From Pseudoflavonifractor sp. An85 (GTDB lineage: Bacteria > Bacillota > Clostridia > Oscillospirales > Oscillospiraceae), in the NCBI RefSeq assembly GCF_002161235.1, contig NZ_NFHE01000009.1:32780-96779 (forward strand): a stretch of DNA of 64,000 bases. The letters are read 5' to 3'. Shown here in pieces: positions 25,675 to 34,456 of this stretch (its first letter is position 1; the number at the start of each line of letters is the position of its first letter). Made by a program: the position numbers and the translations under genes. A model generated the notes under the pieces. The model saw only the letters and a list, made by a program, of their open reading frames with translations, was not told the DNA's origin and did no database searches.

Positions 25675-26383
25675 TACACATTTTCATTTGGATTACTACA
25701 AAAATCATAAATATTGGTATGATCAAATTAATAAATTGCAGCAATACACTTTATGCGTAACAAATTCTCCTGAAGTATACTATTCTTGCAGAAAACTGTA
25801 TCCCGAAACCAAATTTGTTAAATTTGCATTGGGATATAATCCTCAACAAAGCTCTGAAGTCAATTTTTCTAAAAGCGCCTTTCTACATGGGCTGTCTACT
25901 ACACAATATATCGGAGAGGTTGGTCTTGACTTTTCTAAGAGGTTCATTGGTACAAAGCAAAAGCAGCTTAATATTTTCGACTTTATTTGTCGTAAATCTG
26001 CAGAACAAAATAAACTTTTAAGTGTTCATTCGAGGATGGCTGAATATGATACGCTCAGAATTTTGCTGAGACACAAAGTTTCTAAGGCAATTATCCATTG
26101 GTATTCCGGCAATGTTGGAATAATGCACCATTTTTTAAATGCAGGATACTATTTTTCAGTTAATTCTAGTATGTGTACAACAACTAACGGCCAAAAAATA
26201 TTATCACAGATTCCAATGGAAAGATTACTCGTTGAAAGTGATGGCCCATTTTCAAAAATCGGCACCAAAAGGTATACTCCCACAGACTTACAATCAACGT
26301 ATGACCTAATCAGCGATACTCTTGGGGTACAAAATATTACGTATATTGTTTATCATAATTTTAAACGACTACTTGCGGACTAA
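25661..26383 (+). CDS. qatD: QatD-like TatD-family metal-dependent nuclease
   Basis: 240 residues; the start overlaps the qatC stop by 14 bases, so translation is coupled. The metal ligands of TatD hydrolases are present: DTHFH (about 5-9), Glu in IGEVGLDF (about 87), His in SVHSR, His in IIHWYSG and Asp in LLVESDGP. It is distinct from the housekeeping tatD at 47081-47854 and completes the four-gene Qat order. Confidence 0.85.
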   Translation: MHLIDTHFHLDYYKNHKYWYDQINKLQQYTLCVTNSPEVYYSCRKLYPETKFVKFALGYNPQQSSEVNFSKSAFLHGLSTTQYIGEVGLDFSKRFIGTKQKQLNIFDFICRKSAEQNKLLSVHSRMAEYDTLRILLRHKVSKAIIHWYSGNVGIMHHFLNAGYYFSVNSSMCTTTNGQKILSQIPMERLLVESDGPFSKIGTKRYTPTDLQSTYDLISDTLGVQNITYIVYHNFKRLLAD

Positions 26384-26535
26384 TTTCTGTAATTAATAAC
26401 ATAACTCGGAATTTGGAACTCAAGAATGAGACCTCCAAAAAAATCAGAAGATCATACTATAAAAACGAAGATGAATCTCTTCTGAATCCAGAAGTCTCAT
26501 TTTCAGCTGGTATCTTTTTTGTCAACGCTTCCCAC

Positions 26536-26573
26536 GTCGGAGCAAGCTATGTATCGCTTGCTCCGACTTTTTT
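26536..26573 (+). terminator. terminator after the Qat operon
   Basis: The perfect 12-bp stem GTCGGAGCAAGC / GCTTGCTCCGAC has an 8-base loop followed by six T. Confidence 0.8.
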
Positions 26574-26700
26574 ATAAAAGTCAGAGCAAGCTCACGCCGC
26601 TGCTCCTCCTTTCCAAATCGAACCCGCTGCGCTGGGCTTCGATTTGGTTTTGGGTGCAAGCTTGGAAGCTGCTGGCATCTATACTGTTGCGATGTTCCCA

Positions 26701-26738
26701 AAATCCCGAATGCTTTCTCATTCGGGATTTTTGTTTTT
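26701..26738 (+). terminator. second terminator-like palindrome upstream of the helicase
   Basis: AAATCCCGAATG (26701-26712) pairs perfectly with CATTCGGGATTT (26719-26730), and a T-rich tail follows. It has A and T tracts on both sides, so it could act in both directions. Confidence 0.65.
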
Positions 26739-26815
26739 TATCTGCCATTGCCAAATGATCGGGGAATTGGTATGGTATAAGAAAATAGGTATGCCAGTGG
26801 ATCGGGGGGAGTTTT

Positions 26816-29470
26816 ATGGCGCAAAATTCATATGACGGGGTGCTGCAATTCAAAGGCACTTGGAGAGGGTACCAACAGCGGGTGCTGGACCGATCCGGCC
26901 GGTATTTGGCGGACGGGAAAATCCACATTGTGGCCTCTCCCGGCTCGGGAAAAACCACCCTTGGCATTGAGCTCATCCGCCGCTTAGGGCAGCCCTGCCT
27001 CATTTTGTCCCCCAGTATCACCATCCGCCAGCAGTGGTTGGAGCGCATCACCCAGAGCTTTCTGGTGGAGGGCAACGACCCCCAGAAGCTGCTGTCCAAC
27101 GACCTGAAAGACATGCGCCCCATCACCGCCATCACCTATCAGGCCCTGTACAGCGCATCCAAACAGTTTCAGGGGCAGTTGGAGGATGGAGACGGAGAAG
27201 ATGCGCCTTCGGCGGGGGAAACGGTGGATTTCCGCGACTTTCGCCTGCTGGACCAGGTGAAACGGGCCGGCGTGCGCACCCTGTGCCTGGATGAGGCCCA
27301 CCACCTGAGAAGCGAGTGGTGGAAAGCTCTGGAGGGGTTTGTCCGGGAGATGGGGGAGGTCACCATCATTTCCCTCACCGCCACACCCCCCTACGACAGC
27401 ACCCCCGCCCAGTGGAAGCGGTACACCGATCTGTGCGGCCCCATCGACGAGGAGATATTTACCCCGGAGCTGGTGCGGGAGGGCAGTTTGTGCCCTCACG
27501 AGGACTACATCTACTTCAACTGGCCCACCCAACAGGAGGTGTCCGCCATTCAGGCCCATTACCAGCGGGTGGGACAGCTGCGGGACTGGCTGATGGAAGA
27601 CGAGCGGCTGATGCAGGCGGTGGCCTCTCACCCAGGGCTGCAACAGCCGGAGGAATACTGTGAGGTATTTTTGGAACATCCCAAGTATTTTGCCGCCCTG
27701 TTGATGTACTGTCAGGCCCAGGGCATTCCCTTTTCCCGGCGGTTGAAGGAAATTCTGGGGGCTCCGGATTTGTTGCCTCCGTTGGATGATGTATACCTGG
27801 GTGCCCTGCTCCAAGGGCTGCTCTTTGACGATGCCCAGTCTTTCACCATGGACGAGAAGTACCGGGAGTATCTGGTGGAGGCGCTGAAAACCGCCGGGTG
27901 TCTGGGGCGCAACCGGGTTTCCCTGACCATGGACGAGGCCCTGCAAAAGCAGCTGATGAAAAGCCAGGGCAAGCTGCGCAGCATCGGCCACATTACGGCG
28001 GGGGAATATGAGGCTCTGGGGGACCAGCTGCGGCTGCTGGTGCTGTGCGACTACATTAAAAAGGAAATGCTCCCCCTGGTGGGCAACGACGGGGCCCTGC
28101 ATGGGGAGCTGGGGGCAGTACCTATCTTTGAGCGGCTGCGGCGTATGGCCCTGCCCGGGCTGCGCCTGGGCTGCCTGAGCGGCTCGGTGGTGCTGTTGCC
28201 CCTGGACACCAAGGAAAAGTTGGAGGCTTGTTTGGGCCCGTGCGACCTGATCCCCATGGGGAACACCGGTTATGGCCGGCTTTCCATGAAGGGATGCACC
28301 TCCCATGTGGTGGTGGCGGTGACCCAGCTGTTTGAGCAGGGGGACATCCATGCCCTGGTGGGCACCAAATCCCTGTTGGGGGAGGGGTGGGACGCTCCCT
28401 GCGTCAACACCCTGATTTTGGCCACCTATGTGGGCTCGTTTATGCTCAGCAACCAGATGCGGGGGCGCACCATCCGCACCGACGGCAGAAACCCGGACAA
28501 GACGGGCAACATTTGGCACCTGGCCTGTGTTTACCAGGAGAAAGACCCCCGCACGGGACAGGTGTATTTGGCCGGGGATTATCCCACCCTGGAGCGGCGG
28601 TTTGATGCCTTCCTGGGGGTGTCCTGGCGGGAAAATATCATCGAAAGCGGCATCCAGCGGCTGAACATCCCTCCGGTGGACCATCCCAGCCAGGTGGATG
28701 GAGTCAACGGGGTGATGCTGTGTCGGGCTGCTGACCGTGGGGGACTGCGGGGCCGGTGGATGAGTGCCCTCAACGACATTCACGGGGTGCTGGACATGGA
28801 GGACACCCAGAGTGTGCCCAAGTCCCGGGTTCCCGCCCCATATGTGTTCCGCCGTGCCCTGACTGGGGAGCTGCTGGGTCTGTTTTTAGTGGCGGTGGCT
28901 GGCGTTTACGGGGCCATCAGCGGAAATTTCCTCCTCCTGTGCGGGGGCGTGCTGGCCGGGGTGGTGCTGAGTGTGTACCACGGCCCCCGGTTGCTGCACT
29001 GCGCCACTCCCACCCGGCGTATGGGTCAGTTGGGGAACGTGGTGCTGGCGGCGCTCCTGGAGCTGGGAGAGCTGGACGACCCCAAGGGGTGCCGGGTGCA
29101 GGTGGAGCAGCTGGGTGATGGAGCCATTCGCACCTGGCTGCAAGGGGGAAGCATGCGGGATAAGACCACCTTTGCCACCTGCATGAGACAGATGTGGGGG
29201 GTCATTGACAACCCCCGCTACCTGATGGTTCCCAAACGGCAGGGCAGCGGAGAATGTTACGGGGTACCGGAGGTGTTTGGACGGCAGAAGGAGCGGGCTG
29301 TGGTGCTTCAGCGGCATCTGAAGCGGGTGCTGGGCGGCCGGTTCCAACTGGTGTACACCCGCACCCCCCAGGGGCGGCGGATGCTGCTCCAGGCCCGCAC
29401 CCAATCCTGGGTGAACCAAAACCAAGAGGCTTGGCAGGGCCGCAAGGTGGCCAAAGGGTACTTGGAGTGA
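26816..29470 (+). CDS. SF2 DEAD/DEAH-type helicase with predicted C-terminal membrane segments
   Basis: 884 residues, start ATG 26816 behind GGGGGGAG. Walker A ASPGSGKTTLG (about 41-51), DEAH in LCLDEAHHL (about 157-165), motif III SLTATPPYDS (about 185) and a C-terminal helicase half ending in QMRGRTIRTDGRNPDKTG (about 545-562) are intact. At about 684-720 a strongly hydrophobic stretch could form two membrane helices, rare in a helicase. The last 150 residues resemble nothing I can name. GC content matches the core genes, not the Qat operon. A defence role is possible from position only. It could also be a membrane-tethered DNA or RNA remodeller of the chromosome. Confidence 0.8.
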   Translation: MAQNSYDGVLQFKGTWRGYQQRVLDRSGRYLADGKIHIVASPGSGKTTLGIELIRRLGQPCLILSPSITIRQQWLERITQSFLVEGNDPQKLLSNDLKDMRPITAITYQALYSASKQFQGQLEDGDGEDAPSAGETVDFRDFRLLDQVKRAGVRTLCLDEAHHLRSEWWKALEGFVREMGEVTIISLTATPPYDSTPAQWKRYTDLCGPIDEEIFTPELVREGSLCPHEDYIYFNWPTQQEVSAIQAHYQRVGQLRDWLMEDERLMQAVASHPGLQQPEEYCEVFLEHPKYFAALLMYCQAQGIPFSRRLKEILGAPDLLPPLDDVYLGALLQGLLFDDAQSFTMDEKYREYLVEALKTAGCLGRNRVSLTMDEALQKQLMKSQGKLRSIGHITAGEYEALGDQLRLLVLCDYIKKEMLPLVGNDGALHGELGAVPIFERLRRMALPGLRLGCLSGSVVLLPLDTKEKLEACLGPCDLIPMGNTGYGRLSMKGCTSHVVVAVTQLFEQGDIHALVGTKSLLGEGWDAPCVNTLILATYVGSFMLSNQMRGRTIRTDGRNPDKTGNIWHLACVYQEKDPRTGQVYLAGDYPTLERRFDAFLGVSWRENIIESGIQRLNIPPVDHPSQVDGVNGVMLCRAADRGGLRGRWMSALNDIHGVLDMEDTQSVPKSRVPAPYVFRRALTGELLGLFLVAVAGVYGAISGNFLLLCGGVLAGVVLSVYHGPRLLHCATPTRRMGQLGNVVLAALLELGELDDPKGCRVQVEQLGDGAIRTWLQGGSMRDKTTFATCMRQMWGVIDNPRYLMVPKRQGSGECYGVPEVFGRQKERAVVLQRHLKRVLGGRFQLVYTRTPQGRRMLLQARTQSWVNQNQEAWQGRKVAKGYLE

Positions 29471-29478
29471 GATTTTCG

Positions 29479-29507
29479 TTGACAAAGTGGGAAAAAAGGA
29501 CTAAACT
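29479..29507 (+). promoter_or_regulatory. promoter of the TPP-riboswitch operon
   Basis: TTGACA (29479-29484) and TAAACT (29502-29507) are 17 bp apart, 10-15 bases before the riboswitch. Confidence 0.75.
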
Positions 29508-29515
29508 GACATGTC

Positions 29516-29604
29516 GACAGGGGAGTTCCGAGAAAGGAGCTGAGAGGCAGGTGTGTCCTGCGACCCTTAACCTGATCTGGGTCATGCCAGCGTAGGGAGT
29601 TTTG
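29516..29604 (+). promoter_or_regulatory. TPP riboswitch (THI element)
   Basis: It contains the family's conserved segments in order: GGGGAGTTCC, CTGAGAGG, GACCCTTAACCTGATCTGG, and GTCATGCCAGCGTAGGGA. It is followed by an intrinsic terminator at 29619-29652, so thiamine pyrophosphate should shut off the downstream operon. From the terminator to 29811 there is another small palindrome (29651-29672) but no gene. Confidence 0.95.
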
Positions 29605-29618
29605 GTGTCTTTGTGTCC

Positions 29619-29652
29619 AAATACCCCGCCGGTATTCCCGGCGGGGTATTTT
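29619..29652 (+). terminator. terminator of the TPP riboswitch expression platform
   Basis: ATACCCCGCCGG (29621-29632) pairs perfectly with CCGGCGGGGTAT (29638-29649), followed by TTT. It is placed 15 bases after the aptamer. Confidence 0.85.
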
Positions 29653-29811
29653 GCTATGCAAAAGCATAGCAAAAACCATCAATGCGCCATTTCCTCGCCT
29701 CTTCGAGGCAACCGGAAATGCTGCGCAAAACTTCATGCACAGCTGATTTTGCTCAGTTTTCGCGGTGCGTTATGTTTCGCATGAAATTTTATGCAAATGG
29801 AGGAAAAAGCG

Positions 29812-30114
29812 ATGAGAGCAAGTGTTGCCATTCAGAGTCTGCCCCAGGCGGACAATGACCAGGAACTGGTGCGCATGGTGGATGAGGTCATCGACTACAT
29901 CCGTTCCACCGGCCTGAATTATTATGTAGGCCCCTTTGAGACCACCATTGAGGGGGACAACTATGACCAGCTCATGGACATCGTCAAGGAGTGCCAGCAT
30001 GTGGCCGTCCGGGCGGGCGCGCCCAAGGTGTCCGCCTACATCAAGGTGGTTTATGAGCCGGAAGGGGAGATTTTGACCATTGACCAGAAGGTTACCAAGC
30101 ACCACCAGGGCTAA
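29812..30114 (+). CDS. MTH1187/YkoF-type thiamine-binding protein
   Basis: 100 residues from ATG 29812 (TGGAGG upstream; ATG 29791 would overlap that site). It is a single-domain ferredoxin-like protein of the MTH1187/YkoF group (VAIQSLPQADN, then YYVGPFETTIEG and YIKVVYEPEGE). YkoF is known to bind thiamine and hydroxymethylpyrimidine. Its place as first gene under a TPP riboswitch and ahead of an ABC importer fits a soluble binding or sensing role for the imported thiamine precursor. Confidence 0.8.
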   Translation: MRASVAIQSLPQADNDQELVRMVDEVIDYIRSTGLNYYVGPFETTIEGDNYDQLMDIVKECQHVAVRAGAPKVSAYIKVVYEPEGEILTIDQKVTKHHQG

Positions 30115-30865
30115 GCTGCCTGGGATCGCCGGGGTGGCGGTGCTGCTGGTGGTGTGGCAGCTGGTGTGTGTGTCTGGCCTGGTGCCCAGCTACATGCTGC
30201 CCTCCCCGGTACAGGTGGTCACCGCCTTTGTGGAGGATGCCCCCGCCCTGGGCGAGCATCTCGTCATCACCTTGCAAGAGGCATTTTTGGGTCTGCTCAT
30301 TGGCATTTTGGTGGGCTTTGTCTTTGCCGTGGCCATGGATGCCTTTGAAATCCTCTACAAGATTTTTTACCCCATTTTAGTCATCACCCAGACCATCCCC
30401 ACGGTGGCCATTGCTCCTTTGTTGGTGCTGTGGTTTGGGTATGAGATGACCCCCAAGGTAATTTTGGTGGTTTTGGTCACCTTTTTCCCGGTGGCGGTGG
30501 GCCTGCTGGACGGGTTCCGCAGTGTGGACCCCGACGCGGTGGGGCTGCTGCGCTCCATGGGAGCGGGGCGGTGGCAGATTTTCCGCTACCTGAAATGCCC
30601 TTGGGCTCTGCCTCAGTTCTTTTCCGGACTGCGCATTGCCGCGGCCTACTCCATTGTGGGCGCGGTGATCAGCGAGTGGCTGGGAGGCTTTGGCGGCCTG
30701 GGGGTGTACATGACCCGGGTGAAAAAGGCCTTTGCCTTTGACAAGATGTTTGCGGTGATCTTTTTGATCTCCGCGCTGTCCCTGGCCTTGATGGCACTGG
30801 TGGGATGGCTGGAGCGGCGGTGCATGCCGTATCGCCGTTTGGATGAGAAAAAGAGGAGGACTTGA
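30080..30865 (+). CDS. thiX: ABC transporter permease, ThiX-like (thiamine precursor uptake)
   Basis: 261 residues. It starts at a TTG inside the previous gene (35-base overlap) after GGGGAG. Six predicted membrane helices and the inner-membrane permease loop (EAA-type, around GLLRSMGAGRWQIFRYLKCP) mark the BPD transporter type 1 family. With the following NMT1-type binding protein and ATP-binding protein it forms a ThiXYZ-like importer. The ligand is probably hydroxymethylpyrimidine or a salvage derivative, inferred from the riboswitch. Confidence 0.85.
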   Translation: MTRRLPSTTRAKLPGIAGVAVLLVVWQLVCVSGLVPSYMLPSPVQVVTAFVEDAPALGEHLVITLQEAFLGLLIGILVGFVFAVAMDAFEILYKIFYPILVITQTIPTVAIAPLLVLWFGYEMTPKVILVVLVTFFPVAVGLLDGFRSVDPDAVGLLRSMGAGRWQIFRYLKCPWALPQFFSGLRIAAAYSIVGAVISEWLGGFGGLGVYMTRVKKAFAFDKMFAVIFLISALSLALMALVGWLERRCMPYRRLDEKKRRT

Positions 30866-30866
30866 C

Positions 30867-31883
30867 GTGAAGAATTGGAAGAAATCCATGCTGGCCGGAG
30901 TTCTGGCTGTGGGTATGGTGGGCACCTTGTCCGCTTGCCAGCCCAAATCCGAGGGCCAGCAGGAGGAGCTGGAGAAGATCACCTTTGTGCTGGACTGGAC
31001 CCCCAACACCAACCACACCGGCATCTATGTGGCCATCGCCAACGGCTATTTTGCCGAGGAAGGCCTGGAGGTGGAAGTGGTGCAGCCTCCCGAGGACGGG
31101 GCTGAGGTGCTGGTGGCCTCGGGGAAGGCCCAGTTCGGTGTGTCCTTCCAGGACTACATTGCCCCCGGCCTCATTGGGGATGACCCCCTGCCCATCACCG
31201 CCGTGGCGGCCATGATTCAGCATAACACCTCCGGCATCATCTCCCGGGCTGGAGAGGGTATGGACACTCCCAAGGGCCTGGAGGGCCACAAGTATGCCAC
31301 TTGGGATCTTCCTGTGGAGAAGGCCACCATCCAGCAGGTGATGGAGGCCGACGGCGGCGACTTCAGCAAGGTGGAGCTCATCCCCTCCACCGTTACCGAC
31401 GAGGTGTCCGCCCTGCAGAGCAAGTCCGTGGACGCTATCTGGATTTACTACGGCTGGGCGGGTATCGCCTGCCAGGTGGCGGGCCTGGACACCGACTATT
31501 TCGCCTTTGCCGACATCGACCCGGTGTTTGACTTCTACACCCCCGTCATCATCGGCAACAACACCTATCTGACCGAGCATGAGGAGGAGTCCAAGGCCTT
31601 CCTGGCTGCGGTGACAAAGGGCTATGAGTACGCCATGGAAAACCCCGAGGAGGCCGCCCAGATTCTCATGGATGCCGCCCCCGAGCTTGCCAGCAACGAG
31701 GAGTTGGTGGTGGAAAGCCAGAAGTACCTGGCCGAGCAGTATCAGGCGGACGCGGAGCGTTGGGGCGAATTTGACGCCGACCGTTGGAGCGGCTTCTTTA
31801 CCTGGCTCAACGACAACCAGCTGCTGGATGGTACCGTAGACCCCAACGCCGGATTCACCAACGACTATCTGCCCCAGAAGTGA
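30867..31883 (+). CDS. thiY: ABC transporter substrate-binding lipoprotein, ThiY-like (NMT1/THI5 family)
   Basis: 338 residues from GTG 30867, one base after the permease stop, with AAGAGGAGG upstream. A lipoprotein signal peptide with lipobox LSAC is seen, then an NMT1/THI5-type periplasmic-binding fold (FVLDWTPNTNHTGIYVAIAN, about 30-50, and YYGWAGIAC near 200). NMT1-fold binding proteins under TPP control bind pyrimidine precursors such as formylaminopyrimidine or HMP. The protein would be anchored on the outer face of the membrane. Confidence 0.9.
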   Translation: MKNWKKSMLAGVLAVGMVGTLSACQPKSEGQQEELEKITFVLDWTPNTNHTGIYVAIANGYFAEEGLEVEVVQPPEDGAEVLVASGKAQFGVSFQDYIAPGLIGDDPLPITAVAAMIQHNTSGIISRAGEGMDTPKGLEGHKYATWDLPVEKATIQQVMEADGGDFSKVELIPSTVTDEVSALQSKSVDAIWIYYGWAGIACQVAGLDTDYFAFADIDPVFDFYTPVIIGNNTYLTEHEEESKAFLAAVTKGYEYAMENPEEAAQILMDAAPELASNEELVVESQKYLAEQYQADAERWGEFDADRWSGFFTWLNDNQLLDGTVDPNAGFTNDYLPQK

Positions 31884-31885
31884 CC

Positions 31886-32626
31886 GTGAATAAGCTGGAA
31901 GTACGAAACGTCAGCCTGTCCTTTGGGGACAAGCAGGTGCTGCGCAACGTCTCCATCCACCTCAAGGAGGGGGAACTGGTGTGCCTGCTGGGCGTGAGCG
32001 GCGGAGGAAAAACCACGCTGTTCAACGTCATTTCCGGCCTGCTCCACCCCGATGAAGGGCAGGTCTTTCTGGACGGGGAGGATGTGACCGGGCAGCCTGG
32101 GCACATCAGCTACATGCTGCAAAAGGACCTGCTGCTGCCCTACCGCACGGTGGAGGACAACGTGGCCCTTCCCCTGATGCTGCGGGGGGTGAAGAAGAAG
32201 GAAGCCAGAGCCCAGGCTGTGGCCCTGTTCCCCCAGTTTGGGCTGGAGGGCACGGAAAAGATGTGGCCGGGTCAGCTGTCCGGCGGCATGCGCCAGCGGG
32301 CAGCTCTGCTGCGCACCTATCTCTTTTCCCGCAATGTGGCTCTGCTGGACGAGCCCTTTTCCGCTCTGGACACCCTGACCAAGGGGGCGGTGCACGAGTG
32401 GTATTTGAAGGTGATGGACGAGATTCGCCTCTCCACCCTGTTTATCACCCACGACATCGACGAGGCCATCCTCCTCTCCGACCGCATTTATCTGCTCATA
32501 GACGGGCAGGTGGGGGAGGAGATCGTGGTGGAGGCCCCTCGTCCCCGGCATGTGGATTTCAATCTGACCCCGGAATTTCTGGAGTACAAGCGGCGCATCA
32601 TGGCAGCCCTGCACGCCAAAGGCTGA
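31886..32626 (+). CDS. thiZ: ABC transporter ATP-binding protein, ThiZ-like
   Basis: 246 residues from GTG 31886; GTG 31880 in the same frame, overlapping the thiY stop, is equally possible. Walker A GVSGGGKTT, signature LSGGMRQRAALLRTYL, Walker B VALLDEPF and the switch His in LFITHDIDEA are complete. This is the nitrate/taurine/HMP-type ATPase that partners BPD permeases. It closes the four-gene TPP operon. Confidence 0.9.
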   Translation: MNKLEVRNVSLSFGDKQVLRNVSIHLKEGELVCLLGVSGGGKTTLFNVISGLLHPDEGQVFLDGEDVTGQPGHISYMLQKDLLLPYRTVEDNVALPLMLRGVKKKEARAQAVALFPQFGLEGTEKMWPGQLSGGMRQRAALLRTYLFSRNVALLDEPFSALDTLTKGAVHEWYLKVMDEIRLSTLFITHDIDEAILLSDRIYLLIDGQVGEEIVVEAPRPRHVDFNLTPEFLEYKRRIMAALHAKG

Positions 32627-32687
32627 ATCTGTCTGAATTGGATGAAAGAAAACCCCTGCCCCACCCGGAAATTGGAAGGCAAATGCC

Positions 32688-32717
32688 TTGACGAATTCCG
32701 GGGGGCGGGGGTAAAAT
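32688..32717 (+). promoter_or_regulatory. promoter of pyrG, embedded in a long inverted repeat
   Basis: TTGACG (32688-32693) and TAAAAT (32712-32717) are 18 bp apart. The -35 and spacer form the right arm of a long hairpin starting about 32652 (CCCCTGCCCC, then GGAAATT, inner AAGGCA/TGCCTT, then AATTCCGGGGGGCGGGGG), which is probably also the thi operon terminator. Confidence 0.6.
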
Positions 32718-32798
32718 ATTGCGTATGATTTTTTGACAGGGCCGGGCAATGGGGTCTGGCGCAAGGGCGCATCTTCCTGTCCGAAGGAGGAAGCACAC

Positions 32799-34406
32799 AT
32801 GGCTATGAGCACAAAATTCATCTTTGTCACCGGCGGCGTGGTGTCTGGACTGGGAAAGGGGATCACTGCCGCTTCCCTGGGTCGTCTGCTGAAACAGCGG
32901 GGCCTGCGGGTGAAGGTGCAGAAGCTGGACCCCTATCTCAACGTGGACCCGGGCACCATGAGCCCCTACCAGCACGGCGAGGTGTTCGTCACCGACGACG
33001 GGGCGGAAACCGATCTGGATTTGGGCCACTACGAGCGATTTATTGACGAAAACCTCACCTTTAACTCCTCGGTGTCCTCGGGCAAAGTGTATTGGAACGT
33101 CCTCAATCGGGAGAGGCGGGGAGATTACCTGGGAGGCACGGTGCAGATCATCCCCCACATCACCAACGAGATCAAGGCCAACATCTACTCCCTGGAAGGC
33201 CCCGACACCGACGTGGCCATTGTGGAGATCGGCGGTACCGTGGGCGACATCGAGTCCCAGCCCTTCCTGGAGGCCATCCGTCAGGTGGCTGCCGAGCGAG
33301 GCCGGCAGGACGTGATGTTCATTCACGTCTCCCTCATTGTCTCCATCCCCGGCTCTGGAGAGCTGAAAAGTAAGCCCACCCAGCACTCGGCCAAGGAGCT
33401 TTTGAGCCTGGGCATTCAGCCCGACGTCATCATGTGCCGCAGCGACGCCCCGGTGCCCCAGGAGATTCTGGATAAGATCGCCCTTTTCTGTAACATTCCC
33501 GTGGAAAACGCCATTCCCAACCTCACCGCCGATATCCTCTACGAGGTGCCTCTGATGCTGGAGCGGGAGGGACTGGCCAACGTGGTGGTGCGCCGCTTGG
33601 GGCTCATTTGCCACGCTCCTGACCTCACCGAGTGGGCCACCATGGTGCACCGGGCCAAGAACGTGAAGGACACCGTGGAAATTGCCCTGGTGGGCAAGTA
33701 TGTTTCCCTCCACGACGCCTATCTGTCCGTGGTGGAGGCCCTCACCCACGGCGGCATTGAAAACGACGTGAAGGTGAACATCCGCTGGGTGGACTCGGAG
33801 ACGGTGACCGAGGACAACGCCGCCCAGATTCTGGCCGGGGTTCAGGGCATTCTGGTGCCCGGTGGCTTCGGGGACCGTGGCGTGGAGGGTAAAATCAATG
33901 CCATCCGCTACGCCCGGGAGAACAACATCCCCTTCCTGGGCATCTGCCTGGGTATGCAGCTGGCGGTGGTGGAGTTTGCTCGGCATGTGTGCGGCATGAC
34001 GGATGCCCACTCCTCGGAGCTCAACCCCGCCACCACCCATCCCGTCATTGACCTGATGCCCGATCAGGTGGGGGTCACCGACCTGGGCGGCACCATGCGT
34101 CTGGGCAGCTATCCCTGCCGCCTGCAGGCGGGCACCCGGGCGGCTGACATCTACGGCACCCTGGACATCCAGGAGCGCCACCGCCACCGCTACGAGTTCA
34201 ACAACGCTTTCCGGGAGGAGTTGACAAAGGCGGGCCTGGTGCTCTCCGGCCTGTCTCCCGATGGGCGGCTGGTGGAGATGGTGGAGCTGCCCAACCATCC
34301 CTGGTTTGTGGCAGGCCAGTTCCACCCCGAACTGAAATCCCGACCCAACCGTGCCCACCCTCTGTTCCGGGGCTTTGTAGGAGCGGCCAAGGCCTATCAG
34401 AAATAA
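32799..34406 (+). CDS. pyrG: CTP synthase
   Basis: 535 residues, the usual length. Start ATG 32799 follows GAAGGAGG. The N-terminal synthase domain opens with [20 protein letters not shown]. The C-terminal class I glutaminase domain has the nucleophile Cys in GICLGMQLA and its His-Glu near the end (FHPELKSRP). It makes CTP from UTP with glutamine. Single gene with its own promoter and a terminator shared with convergent ilvE. Confidence 0.98.
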   Translation: MAMSTKFIFVTGGVVSGLGKGITAASLGRLLKQRGLRVKVQKLDPYLNVDPGTMSPYQHGEVFVTDDGAETDLDLGHYERFIDENLTFNSSVSSGKVYWNVLNRERRGDYLGGTVQIIPHITNEIKANIYSLEGPDTDVAIVEIGGTVGDIESQPFLEAIRQVAAERGRQDVMFIHVSLIVSIPGSGELKSKPTQHSAKELLSLGIQPDVIMCRSDAPVPQEILDKIALFCNIPVENAIPNLTADILYEVPLMLEREGLANVVVRRLGLICHAPDLTEWATMVHRAKNVKDTVEIALVGKYVSLHDAYLSVVEALTHGGIENDVKVNIRWVDSETVTEDNAAQILAGVQGILVPGGFGDRGVEGKINAIRYARENNIPFLGICLGMQLAVVEFARHVCGMTDAHSSELNPATTHPVIDLMPDQVGVTDLGGTMRLGSYPCRLQAGTRAADIYGTLDIQERHRHRYEFNNAFREELTKAGLVLSGLSPDGRLVEMVELPNHPWFVAGQFHPELKSRPNRAHPLFRGFVGAAKAYQK

Positions 34407-34413
34407 AAAGAGC

Positions 34414-34451
34414 AAAAAAGGACGCTGCACCCAGTGTGCAGCGTCCTTTTT
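34414..34451. terminator. bidirectional terminator between pyrG and ilvE
   Basis: The perfect 11-bp stem GGACGCTGCAC / GTGCAGCGTCC (34420-34430, 34436-34446) is flanked by an A run on the left and a T run on the right, so it serves both convergent genes. Confidence 0.9.
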
Positions 34452-34456
34452 GAATC

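Larger units (their letters stand above)
26384..26815. repeat. 432-base gap with three palindromes between the Qat operon and the helicase
   Basis: Three strong inverted repeats: 26536-26567 (12 bp, U-tailed), 26613-26647 (CCAAATCGAA / TTCGATTTGG, 10 bp, GC-rich loop) and 26701-26730 (12 bp, T-rich tail). GTCGGAGCAAGCT at 26536 recurs with one change from 26579. No ORF or tRNA was recognised. The cluster may be a repeated extragenic element or mark the island boundary. Confidence 0.5.

Noticed and set aside
26600..26660. Possible tRNA remnant (TCGAACCC-like segment)
   Set aside because: It is the arm of a 10-bp palindrome; no acceptor, D or anticodon arms could be placed.
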